Origin: a bacterium HR19
GTDB lineage: Bacteria; Calescibacteriota; Calescibacteriia; Calescibacteriales; Calescibacteriaceae
DNA length: 64,000 nt
Reading direction: 5' to 3'
Assembly (NCBI GenBank): GCA_002898315.1
Contig: BEHV01000004.1
Location: 78,383 to 142,382, forward strand
A program made the position numbers and the translations under genes. Below, in pieces: positions 16,655 through 24,808 of the stretch; the first letter of the stretch is position 1; the number at the start of each line of letters is the position of its first letter. The notes under the pieces were generated by a model, which was not told the origin of the DNA, did no database searches, and was given only the letters and a program-made list of their open reading frames with translations.

Positions 16655-17909
16655 TCTTTTCGCCCTTTCTAAATATCAATATATTCTCTTTCTGCATCAC
16701 ATTATAAAGCCCGAAAATTATCTTATCTATGTTTTTTACAAGTTTAAACCCGATTTTCTCCGCATAATCTATAATAAATTCTACCGTCTTTATTTCTTTT
16801 CCCTGATAGGTTGCATTTCCAATCACAATTACAGCGTACTTTTCAGGCTTCAAAACCCTGTACATCTCCTCTAAACTTTTTTTCATATCTTCATTGTAAA
16901 GGTCTATTCTTCCCTGACCCTTACCTCTAACACCAATGAATTCTTCCCGTAATTCCTTCAAGTCATATCCTAAGGTCCTCAGTGCGTGAGCATCATTGGA
17001 AACATAATCTAATGCTATTGAGTAAGGCGGTGATGTTATTATGCCATCAATACTGGCATCTTCAAGCGGTAAATTTCTGGAATCTCCTGATCTTATATCA
17101 ACTTTCCCAAGTTTTAAGTTTAGCTCTTTTGCCACATCAACATAATCTTTCACAGATAGAATCATCAAATCCAGATTTTTCACAAATGATTTGATAAAAT
17201 CTTTTCGCCTTCTCACATTATCACTTATTGCAATCAACTTTGCCATCAAGAAAAAGTTTCTGACCTTCTCATTAGAAATATCCTCTATTGTCTTGTCGAG
17301 AACTTTAAGGCCAAATAAACTTAAACCTATCTTCCGCAATAAGATATTTTTCCATTCTAATATTTCTGGTAAGACCTCTGCTGATTCTGTTTTCACTTTA
17401 CTTTGAAGGACACATAAAGGAGAAATATCAATACCAATACAGTTTATCCCCAAAAGCTGAGCTTCCAATGCTGTTGTTCCACTGCCAATAAATGGGTCAA
17501 GAACCGTATCACCTTCTTTTAGTCCTATAATATTAAGCAATGCTCTAATCATTTGGGGATGAAACTTACCTTTATATGGATATATCCAATGCGTCAAGTA
17601 TTGATTTACAGATCTTGTGCGATTTTTTCTTACAATATGAAAATAGTCAGTATATTTACCTTTAATCAGCTTGAAATAAGCAAGTTTTCTTCTTAGCGGT
17701 TCAATATCTTCAATTTCCTCTAAAAGTTTGAATTCTCTTAATCCATTAGTAACTTCAAATTTTACTCCAAGGGACTTTAATTCAAGCTGGGCTAATGCCA
17801 ATTCATAGATAAATTGCACATTATCAAAAAGAACAAGTTGCTTCTTTTCCTCTAAAGATTCATTTTGAAATGCCCATAACTCACCAATCTTTTCTGCCTT
17901 TTCCAACAT
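16647..17909 (-). CDS. Type II DNA methyltransferase (N4-cytosine or N6-adenine)
   Basis: Amino-methyltransferase protecting the host DNA. From the chosen start it has 420 residues; the start at 17909 is set by an SD (GGGAGAAATA) before MLEKAEKIG, whereas the longer frame to 17978 lacks one. SAM-binding motif I is VLDPFIGSGTTALEA (about 137-151) with IGIDIS after it; catalytic motif IV is TSPPYS (about 292-297). SPPY is more usual in m4C enzymes. Motif I precedes motif IV, the reverse of the common beta-class order, so the protein is of a permuted type. Target sequence unknown. Confidence 0.88.
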   Translation of the reverse strand: MLEKAEKIGELWAFQNESLEEKKQLVLFDNVQFIYELALAQLELKSLGVKFEVTNGLREFKLLEEIEDIEPLRRKLAYFKLIKGKYTDYFHIVRKNRTRSVNQYLTHWIYPYKGKFHPQMIRALLNIIGLKEGDTVLDPFIGSGTTALEAQLLGINCIGIDISPLCVLQSKVKTESAEVLPEILEWKNILLRKIGLSLFGLKVLDKTIEDISNEKVRNFFLMAKLIAISDNVRRRKDFIKSFVKNLDLMILSVKDYVDVAKELNLKLGKVDIRSGDSRNLPLEDASIDGIITSPPYSIALDYVSNDAHALRTLGYDLKELREEFIGVRGKGQGRIDLYNEDMKKSLEEMYRVLKPEKYAVIVIGNATYQGKEIKTVEFIIDYAEKIGFKLVKNIDKIIFGLYNVMQKENILIFRKGEKNE

Positions 17910-18053
17910 TATTTCTCCCTTAGTTTTGATTTCTTGTCCCACGATAATCTTGTTGATAAATAAAATAATTAGTTCCAAATTTTACAAAATTAGAAAGTAA
18001 GCAAGATAAGTTTTAAAAAATAAAGTGTATATCAAAAATCTGCTTTCAAAATT

Positions 18054-19193
18054 TCAGTTTTCATTGTTTTTAACTTTCAGCTCTTCTAAATGTTTGAGCA
18101 AAAAGCGAGAAAGAATATCTATCGTAATGCGTCCTTGAAAATTTTGAATTAAAGGAGCTTGATTTAAAAACGGAGCTTTACCAGAAATTGATTTAAAGCT
18201 CTGAAAAATATTTAAGTTCTTCACAGAAATAGCAAAACCTATATTATCTTGCACCTTCCATGTTATTATACCTATCAACTTTCCATCTTTTGCTCTGAAC
18301 ATGCCACCACCAGAATTTCCCGGACCCACCGCGGCATCGGTCTGAATTATCTCATAATTAGGACAACTTCCTCCCTCGGAAGCAGTTCTTACACCACTTA
18401 TAATTCCTCTGCTCACACTTGAACTCAAACCGTATGGATTTCCAACAACAAAGACACTATCTCCAACATTATAAACCTGGCTTATTTCAGCAGAAGTATC
18501 AAGCTGAGAAGAAATCTTGATAACCGCAAGGTCAAGACAGCCAGTAATATCTTCCTCAACTATATCGGCGGTTTTATATAAAATATCGTCTTTCAATCTT
18601 ACCTCTACACTGCTTTTCAAATCAGGTAAAAAATCTTTTATAGTATTTGCTACACAGGGCAAGTCCCAGCAAGTAGAATAACATTGTTGAAGTTGTCCAT
18701 AACACGAGTTACTTCTTACACATTTATCTTGGAATCTTTTATTACAGTCGTTATCGATTGAACAAAAGCCCCAAATTATAGAAACTTGGAGGCAGGAAGA
18801 ACTATTTAAGCAAGCATTTATACTGTTTTGACAAAAGGATTCTCCCCCACCTGTGATAGATTGTTGACTGCTCTGATAATCGCTTATATAACTTAAAGCA
18901 ACCAACCATTTATTAACCACATGAGCGTTGGTTACTATTTTTCCATCGCGAGATAAAATAACCCCTGACCCAAGTACCTGATACTTTTGCGAACTCCAAG
19001 TTCCGTCTTCAAGCCATATTTTAGTTCTAACTTCGGTAACGACCTTTTGTATATCTTGAATAATTTCTTGCTCTGACTTCTGCTTACTTCCCCCTCCGCA
19101 AGAAAAGGCAGAAAAAAGCAAGATAGAAAAAACAAATTTTGCTTTCAGGACATTTATAAACCTATTTAGTTTCTCAGTCCGTTTCTTCTCCAC
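18054..19193 (-). CDS. Trypsin-like (HtrA/DegP-type) serine protease lipoprotein with Cys-rich insertion
   Basis: Predicted periplasmic lipid-anchored protease of 379 residues. Signal peptide with lipobox FSAFSC (lipidated Cys32). The S1C triad is intact: His91 in VTNAHVV, Asp221 in LDLAVIKI, Ser294 in GPGNSGG. Between His and Asp lies an insertion of about 85 residues holding ten cysteines (121, 128, 134, 144, 150, 158, 164, 171, 175, 180), with Cys219 and Cys277 nearby; DegP has nothing like it. No PDZ domain follows the protease. It starts with GTG; a TAAAAT box lies 6 nt before it. The insertion may form a disulfide-locked knob that controls access to the site. Confidence 0.85.
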   Translation of the reverse strand: MEKKRTEKLNRFINVLKAKFVFSILLFSAFSCGGGSKQKSEQEIIQDIQKVVTEVRTKIWLEDGTWSSQKYQVLGSGVILSRDGKIVTNAHVVNKWLVALSYISDYQSSQQSITGGGESFCQNSINACLNSSSCLQVSIIWGFCSIDNDCNKRFQDKCVRSNSCYGQLQQCYSTCWDLPCVANTIKDFLPDLKSSVEVRLKDDILYKTADIVEEDITGCLDLAVIKISSQLDTSAEISQVYNVGDSVFVVGNPYGLSSSVSRGIISGVRTASEGGSCPNYEIIQTDAAVGPGNSGGGMFRAKDGKLIGIITWKVQDNIGFAISVKNLNIFQSFKSISGKAPFLNQAPLIQNFQGRITIDILSRFLLKHLEELKVKNNEN

Positions 19194-19199
19194 CTTAAA

Positions 19200-19205
19200 A
19201 TTTTA
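19200..19205 (-). promoter_or_regulatory. TAAAAT box 6 nt before protease GTG
   Basis: TAAAAT then TTTAAG and the GTG at 19193. No SD. Fits the start-proximal pattern. Confidence 0.4.
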
Positions 19206-19221
19206 ATTTACGCATTAAGAT

Positions 19222-19962
19222 TTATTTTTCTTCACCAAATCCGCCACCACCTATTGTGAGGCGAATAAAAGGTCCCGTCGGAGCAACGCTTGGACCGCCG
19301 GAAACTCCTGCTCCACTCATTCTCCAACTACCCATGAAAGGAGAAAAAATGTATCCCAGCCGAAGCCCAAAGTCCAATCCTCCCTCGCCTCTCTCACCCC
19401 TTCTCAATGCCAAAAAATAATCAAGACCTACTGCAAGATTAATAAGGAAACCTCCAACCGAAAGATTTGCTTGCCCTCTCGGATTGCTCAGAAGGTCATC
19501 AAAAGAAGGTGAAATAGCTTTCTCTACCAATTCAAGAGTCATAGCTCCTCCGCCAAGTCCAAGCAAAGGATAAACATTCAACCCCTCAGTACGGTAGACA
19601 ATATACCCTATATTGAAAAAGCCATATCCACCACCAACCGAAGCCCTATAACCGATGTTTTCTGTTTCCTTGCTAAAAAATCCATGCCCTTCTCCGCCTA
19701 TGATAAATCTTTTGACCGCAAAGTGTCCCCCTCCACCGAGAGAGATAAAGTTGTTTGAGATTTTGGGATAACCCTTGCTTTCTAATCTTGTGTTCAGAGA
19801 AGAAAGATTGAGAATTTTTCCACCGAGTATAAAGTATGCTACTCCGCCTATCTTATCAGCTTGCCCGGTTTCTTGCGCATATAGTAAGTTAGGAAAGGAG
19901 AAAACCACCATAGCAATCACCGAAAAAATTATGCTTTTGCTTTTATTCAATATCTTAATCAT
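19222..19962 (-). CDS. Predicted outer-membrane beta-barrel or secreted beta protein
   Basis: A 246-residue exported protein with a Sec signal (hydrophobic core FSVIAMVVFSFPNLLYA, cleavage likely after LYA-QE). The mature part is Gly-rich with alternating hydrophobic/polar strands and ends in a short beta strand, consistent with a small barrel, though the C-terminus FGEEK lacks a terminal Phe. No family recognised. A strong SD (AGGAGGTGAG) precedes the ATG, suggesting good expression. The 133-nt gap up to rsfS contains A/T-rich sequence and this SD, nothing else seen. It lies 28 nt ahead of the protease. Confidence 0.65.
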   Translation of the reverse strand: MIKILNKSKSIIFSVIAMVVFSFPNLLYAQETGQADKIGGVAYFILGGKILNLSSLNTRLESKGYPKISNNFISLGGGGHFAVKRFIIGGEGHGFFSKETENIGYRASVGGGYGFFNIGYIVYRTEGLNVYPLLGLGGGAMTLELVEKAISPSFDDLLSNPRGQANLSVGGFLINLAVGLDYFLALRRGERGEGGLDFGLRLGYIFSPFMGSWRMSGAGVSGGPSVAPTGPFIRLTIGGGGFGEEK

Positions 19963-20095
19963 ATTTTCTCACCTCCTTTCCCCAAGTCAATTTTGTAGTG
20001 ATTTTCAAAATCTTTTTCTATTTTTCTTAAAACTTTTCTACTTCTGCTTTACCGTTTTTATCAACAGTTTGCCTTATCTCCTGTAATTAAAAAAA

Positions 20096-20482
20096 TCATA
20101 AGTTTTCGGAGATTTTTATCTGAGGAGCGTCTGACCAGAGACCTTCAATATCGTAAAACCTTCTCGCTTCTTCCTCAAACACATGAACTATAACATCATC
20201 TAAATCAAGAACATTCCACTGAGAAAGCGGATTAAAATCAGAGAACAAAATTGATATGTTCAGGTTTTTCATCTCTTCTTCAAGAGATTCTATGACAGCT
20301 TTTCTGTGATTAGAGCTTTCACAAGTGCAGATGATGAAAAAATCGGTTATGTGATTGAAGTTTCTGAGGTCTATTATGACTATATCTTTTGCTTTTTTAT
20401 CCATTAGTTTCTTTATGATTTTTTGAATTTTGACCTGATCCGAAAGGAATTTTGCATTCCCTAAAAATACGATTTTTTCCAT
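20096..20482 (-). CDS. rsfS: Ribosomal silencing factor RsfS
   Basis: Binds ribosomal protein L14 and blocks 50S-30S joining in starvation. 128 residues, normal length. Hallmarks: KAKDIVIIDLRNFNHITDFFIICT in the middle and the end WNVLDLDDVIVHVFEEEARRFYDIEGLW. An in-frame GTG one codon upstream (20485) is an alternative start. Usually rsfS is beside nadD or obgE; here it is followed on the same strand by the outer-membrane gene and preceded by a divergent secreted Ig-repeat gene. Confidence 0.92.
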   Translation of the reverse strand: MEKIVFLGNAKFLSDQVKIQKIIKKLMDKKAKDIVIIDLRNFNHITDFFIICTCESSNHRKAVIESLEEEMKNLNISILFSDFNPLSQWNVLDLDDVIVHVFEEEARRFYDIEGLWSDAPQIKISENL

Positions 20483-20556
20483 CACTACAAAATAGAGTTA
20501 AAAAAAGCGATTAATATATCTTTATTTCCCTAATTATTTTATTAGTTCCAAAAGTT

Positions 20557-22356
20557 ATGAAGGCGATTTTCAAAAACAAATTTGCTGAAATACTGCTAAT
20601 CAAAGCGTTTTTGATTTTTATTTTTCTGTGTGCTAAACCATACTCGTTCGCTCAAACTGAAACATCAGAACCCCCAACAATAATCTCATTTATACCAAAA
20701 GAGACATCAAGGGAAACCATAGAAATAAGAGGTATATCGTGTCCCCGCTGCGAAGTTATAGCTGAGGTGAATGAAACCAAATTTTCAACAAAAAGCGATG
20801 AAAAAGGAAACTTCTCAATAAAAGTGAAACTTGAAAGAGGAAAAGAAAATTTGTTGAGAATATACTCGGTTTCAAAAAATAAAACATCAAAATTTTCTGA
20901 ATACAGAATAGTTCATAAGGAACTGCTGGCTCCAAAGAGCATAAAGGAAGCACCATCAGTAGATTTAGGGAGCATACCACCATTCACAAGAGAACCGGGA
21001 ATAACTGTATTTGGGAGAGCTTTACCGAAAATAAAAGTAGTTGCAAAAGGCGGTTCATCTCCGGCACAAGCATTCTCAGACGAAAACGGCTACTTTGAAA
21101 TTCTCGTTTTTCTCAAATTTGACCAGATGAACCAGATAGAAATATTCATGGAAGAAGAAGGAGGATTCCTATCACCAGCGGTAAAATTCAATATATATCA
21201 GATAACGAAAGCTCCACCTGCTCCAAAAATAGACACTTTCCCGGAATACACAAATAAAGACAAGATAAAAATAAAAGGAGAAACCGTTCCGGGAATAAAA
21301 GTTGTAGCCGAACTTCCAACGGGAGCGAAAATTGAAACACTTGCGAACAAAGAAGGAATATTTGACCTTGAAACTTCACTAACCCCTAACTCAGAAAATC
21401 AGATAAGTTTCTTTTCAGTTGACCCAGCTGGAAACACCTCTGCTCCCACAAGAATAAAAATACTTCAGGATTCAATACCTCCTGACCCCCCTAAGATAGA
21501 ATTTTTTCCCTCGCGCGTCTTTCAAGAGAAAATAACAGTTATAGGTAAAGGAGAACCAGAGACAAAACTAATAGCAAAAATATTAGACAAGGAAATAGAG
21601 TTAGGAGAAGTAGGAAAAGTTGGGGACTTTGTCGTTCAGGTCCCGGTTATGAAATACCAAAGGCAGGTCAGGAGAAATTACATACAGATTTTTTCGGAAG
21701 ATAAGGCGGGAAATAGGTCAGAACCCACCATGATAATAGTAGATGCTCTTCCGGAAATAAAAAGATTATCAGTTGAACCAACGATAGGATTTCACACATT
21801 CACGGGGATATTTGAAAATTCGTTTTTCGCGAGAATAGGAAAGTCGCCATACAAATTTTTCGGTCCCTCTTTTGAAATACAGTTTCTTTACCTTATGCAG
21901 CCGGGAAGCGGATTATCTGTTGGAGGTACATTCGGTAGCTCGTTTTCACGAAATGTAAGGTTTGAACCACCTTTCTTGCAAGACCCAAATGTAAAAGTTT
22001 CAAACCCGGAAGAGGTATCAAAACTTTCTTTCGCAACAACATTTATTTTATTTTCTCCGAAATTTATTTTTCTGGCGGAGAGCTTTGATATATCTTTCGG
22101 GATAGATATTGGTCCGGTATTCCTTGTAAAAAGCGCCCCGGAAGAAACAGAACAAGGAGTAGAGAGAATCAACAGATTATTTAATGGAATACTTATCAGA
22201 TTGAATTCAAAGATAAGATATTTTTTAACACCTGCGGTCAGTGTATTCATAAATCCAGCGCTGGGATACGCTCCGGTACAGAAAATAAACGAAGAAGGAG
22301 ATAAAATAGATTCTGGTGGAGTGTATATAAATTTAGGTATAAGTTTTGGACTATAA
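20557..22356 (+). CDS. Secreted Ig-like repeat protein with C-terminal beta-barrel-like domain
   Basis: A 599-residue exported protein not matched to a named family. A signal peptide (to about residue 32, ending FAQ) is followed by four Ig-like beta-sandwich repeats at about 40-120, 140-215, 220-303 and 308-396; repeats 3 and 4 carry the DPAGNTSAP / DKAGNRSEP signature of Big/FnIII-like domains. The first repeat has a CPRC pair (Cys62, Cys65). Residues 405-599 look like an outer-membrane barrel: alternating strands, Gly-Arg-rich turns and a last strand VYINLGISFGL. The layout suggests an envelope-anchored adhesin or scaffold. Isolated monocistron, divergent from rsfS and convergent with rplP, 30 nt away. 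Confidence 0.7.
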   Translation: MKAIFKNKFAEILLIKAFLIFIFLCAKPYSFAQTETSEPPTIISFIPKETSRETIEIRGISCPRCEVIAEVNETKFSTKSDEKGNFSIKVKLERGKENLLRIYSVSKNKTSKFSEYRIVHKELLAPKSIKEAPSVDLGSIPPFTREPGITVFGRALPKIKVVAKGGSSPAQAFSDENGYFEILVFLKFDQMNQIEIFMEEEGGFLSPAVKFNIYQITKAPPAPKIDTFPEYTNKDKIKIKGETVPGIKVVAELPTGAKIETLANKEGIFDLETSLTPNSENQISFFSVDPAGNTSAPTRIKILQDSIPPDPPKIEFFPSRVFQEKITVIGKGEPETKLIAKILDKEIELGEVGKVGDFVVQVPVMKYQRQVRRNYIQIFSEDKAGNRSEPTMIIVDALPEIKRLSVEPTIGFHTFTGIFENSFFARIGKSPYKFFGPSFEIQFLYLMQPGSGLSVGGTFGSSFSRNVRFEPPFLQDPNVKVSNPEEVSKLSFATTFILFSPKFIFLAESFDISFGIDIGPVFLVKSAPEETEQGVERINRLFNGILIRLNSKIRYFLTPAVSVFINPALGYAPVQKINEEGDKIDSGGVYINLGISFGL

Positions 22357-22386
22357 GCAAGACCAAAGGGCAAAAAGAGAATTCAA

Positions 22387-22845
22387 TCAAGAATTTGAAG
22401 ATGAAAGGGATTTTTGTTTTAGAGCAAGCCAAGGATTTCTTGCAACTATTGCGGTTTTATATTGAAGTTTATCTGCTGCAAGTTTCAGTGCTCTTTGCGC
22501 ATCTAAATCAGATACACCGTCTAACTCAAATATAACGGTTCCCGCCTTTACCCTTGCCTCATATCCGACAACATCTCCCTTGCCACCACCCATTCTCGTC
22601 TCGGCTGGCTTTTTTGTGACGGGACGTGATGGGAATATTCTTATCCAGAGTTTAGCGCTTGAAGGGAGTGAGCGAAGTATGGCGAGACGGCACGCCTCTA
22701 TTTGCCTCGCTGAAATTCTCGCAGGTTCTAAAACCTTCAAACCCCACTTCCCAAAAACCACATTATAACCCCTTGACGCTTTCCCACGAGTTCTTCCCTT
22801 CCTCCATTTTCTATATTTCATCTTCTTCGGTTGCAGAAGAGACAT
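22387..22845 (-). CDS. rplP: 50S ribosomal protein L16, outside the S10 operon
   Basis: Large-subunit protein near the A-site tRNA elbow and 5S rRNA. The 152 residues carry all L16 landmarks: MLQPKK-like N-terminus, ISARQIEACRLAILR, LWIRIFPSRPVTKKPAETRMGGGKG and VIFELDGVS. A C-terminal extension of about 14 residues (WLALKQKSLSSSNS) is unusual. Strong SD, AGGAGGTGAG, 8 nt before the ATG, fits a ribosomal gene. Normally it is between rpsC and rpmC; here it is alone between a secreted-protein gene and dxr, so this is either a relocated sole copy or a second copy. Confidence 0.95.
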   Translation of the reverse strand: MSLLQPKKMKYRKWRKGRTRGKASRGYNVVFGKWGLKVLEPARISARQIEACRLAILRSLPSSAKLWIRIFPSRPVTKKPAETRMGGGKGDVVGYEARVKAGTVIFELDGVSDLDAQRALKLAADKLQYKTAIVARNPWLALKQKSLSSSNS

Positions 22846-23010
22846 AATTTCTCACCTCCTACTTACTCAATCTCTTGATAAACTCAAATTAAAATAACAA
22901 AAATAGGTAAAAGCGAATTACAAGAATTAAAATCTTAAAGATAAATAAAAGATAAATCAAAATAGTTTTGCCGAGATTTTTTTGATTTCTGCGAAAACTT
23001 AAATTTTGGA

Positions 23011-24204
23011 ATGAAAAACAAAGAGAAAAAAAGAATAGCACTTATAGGTTCAACCGGCTCAATCGGAACCCAATGCTTACAAGTAGTTGATTCTCTACCT
23101 GAAAAGTTTGAAATTATAGGGATTACCGCTATGACAAATTTCAAGCTTCTTGCAAAGCAAATAATAAAGTATAAACCCAAGTATGTATGCATAGCTCCTG
23201 AAAAAAGAGCAGAGCTTGAAAGAGAACTGAAAGAGAGTTCATTCAAAGCAAACTTTGAGTATGCTGAAATAGCAGATATAGTCCGCAGAGAAGAAATAGA
23301 CCTTGTAGTTGTAGGGGTTCCGGGATTTGCCTCTTGCGAGCCGGTTTTCAACGCAGTACAGGCGGGAAAAGAAATAGCGGTAGCATCAAAAGAAGCTATA
23401 CTTTGCCTTGGAAAACTGCTGTTTGAGGAAGCAGAAAAGAAGAAAGCAAAGATACTCCCAGTAGATAGCGAACACTCCTCGCTGTGGAAACTTATTGATT
23501 CCTACCCAAGAGAAAATATCAAGAAAGTTTATATAACCGCATCGGGAGGACCTTTTTGGAAACACGATAAATCTAAAATAGAGAATGCCCCATACGAAGA
23601 AGTCATCAAACATCCTGTTTGGAACATGGGAGTAAAAATAACAGTAGATAGCGCACTTCTTATCAACAAAGCGTTTGAGATAATTGAAGCGTCATATCTT
23701 TTTTCAATTCCCGCTGAGAAAATCGGAGTCAAAATACATCCCGAAGCGATAGTCCATTCGGCGATAGAGCTGAAAGATGGAACTTTCATCATGAGCGCCC
23801 ACTTCCCAGATATGCGAATTCCCATAATGTATGCTATGCTATACCCATATGTTGAAGATATTCCTTTTGAAATTCCTTCTATATGGGAAAAACCTCTGAA
23901 CTTTTTTGAACCAGATTTTGAGAGGTTCCCGTCTTTACTTTTAGGATGGAGATGCGCAAAACTTAAAGAGCCATTCCCTTGCATACTTGTATCAGCAGAT
24001 GAAGTAGCGGTAGAATACTTTATTTCAAGAAAAATAAGGTTCTGGGATATATACACAATAGTTGAAAAAACAGTATCGTATTTTGAAAAAAACAGAGATG
24101 AGCTCCCAAGCCCTATGATGAGTATTGAAGATGTCAAGAAAATTTACGAAATCTCAAAGAAAAAAGCAAAAGAAATAGCGGACTCAATAACGAAAAAGAC
24201 ATAA
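23011..24204 (+). CDS. dxr: 1-deoxy-D-xylulose-5-phosphate reductoisomerase
   Basis: NADPH-dependent second enzyme of the MEP isoprenoid pathway. 397 residues of normal length: nucleotide-binding IALIGSTGSIGTQCL at the start, VASKEAILCLG, the metal-binding ILPVDSEHSS (Asp, Glu) with TASGGPFW, and NMGVKITVDSALLINK near the middle. A TAAATT box lies 5 nt before the ATG, and no SD is apparent. The 165-nt divergent region shared with rplP holds both control regions. pyrR follows 40 nt downstream with its own box. Confidence 0.96.
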   Translation: MKNKEKKRIALIGSTGSIGTQCLQVVDSLPEKFEIIGITAMTNFKLLAKQIIKYKPKYVCIAPEKRAELERELKESSFKANFEYAEIADIVRREEIDLVVVGVPGFASCEPVFNAVQAGKEIAVASKEAILCLGKLLFEEAEKKKAKILPVDSEHSSLWKLIDSYPRENIKKVYITASGGPFWKHDKSKIENAPYEEVIKHPVWNMGVKITVDSALLINKAFEIIEASYLFSIPAEKIGVKIHPEAIVHSAIELKDGTFIMSAHFPDMRIPIMYAMLYPYVEDIPFEIPSIWEKPLNFFEPDFERFPSLLLGWRCAKLKEPFPCILVSADEVAVEYFISRKIRFWDIYTIVEKTVSYFEKNRDELPSPMMSIEDVKKIYEISKKKAKEIADSITKKT

Positions 24205-24228
24205 AATAAATAGCACAAAACCAAAATA

Positions 24229-24244
24229 TTTTAAAATTTATCAG
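24229..24244 (+). promoter_or_regulatory. TAAAAT box immediately before pyrR
   Basis: The 16 bases TTTTAAAATTTATCAG directly abut the pyrR ATG and are identical to 7142-7157 before the methyltransferase gene. TAAAAT (24232-24237) ends 7 nt before the ATG. Confidence 0.45.
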
Positions 24245-24793
24245 ATGAAAGTTATCTTCGGAGAAGATGTGATAGAAAAGTTCATTTCAGATTCTGCCGA
24301 AATAATAGGTCAAGAAGAAGGAGAAAAATGTATCATAGGCATAAAAACAGGTGGATTCGTTCTCGCAAAAAGAATTCACAATCTACTTCAAAAAGAAAAT
24401 AAAGATATAAAACTTGGCTCGGTTGATATAACCTTCTGGCGAGATGACCTCTCACGAAATCCTTACCCTATCGTCAAAGGTTCTGAAATAAACTTCTCAA
24501 CAGATGACATTATCGTCTTCCTGATAGATGATGTTATATATACAGGAAGAACAATACGAGCAGCTCTATGCGAAATTTTTGAATTCGGAAGACCAAAAAT
24601 GGTAAAGCTTTTTACTCTGGTAAACAGAGTTGGAAGAGAAATTCCAATCCACCCAGATTTTTTCTCCATACACATAAAAATTGATGAATCAGAAAGTATA
24701 GAGGTACTCCTCAGAGAAATGGGATTTGAAAGAGATATAGGAGTTGTGATAAAGAAAGGCGAAAAGATAGTCAAAAACAGCCCAAGCTCGTAA
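24245..24793 (+). CDS. pyrR: PyrR-like phosphoribosyltransferase
   Basis: Type I phosphoribosyltransferase fold; PyrR proteins sense uridine nucleotides and bind pyr mRNA, and many also have uracil phosphoribosyltransferase activity. 182 residues. The PyrR pattern VDITFWRDDLSRNPYP is near 61-76 and the PRPP loop VFLIDDVIYTGRTIRAAL near 92-109, followed by VNRVGREIPIHPDF. It stands next to dxr, not in a pyr operon, and no anti-terminator binding loop is seen, so a regulatory role here is uncertain; salvage activity is an alternative. Confidence 0.85.
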   Translation: MKVIFGEDVIEKFISDSAEIIGQEEGEKCIIGIKTGGFVLAKRIHNLLQKENKDIKLGSVDITFWRDDLSRNPYPIVKGSEINFSTDDIIVFLIDDVIYTGRTIRAALCEIFEFGRPKMVKLFTLVNRVGREIPIHPDFFSIHIKIDESESIEVLLREMGFERDIGVVIKKGEKIVKNSPSS

Positions 24794-24808
24794 AAAAATT
24801 CAGCTCAA

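Noticed and set aside
23529-24137. Minus-strand frame of 202 residues in dxr
   Set aside because: Shadow of a well-supported gene; composition matches reverse complement of dxr.
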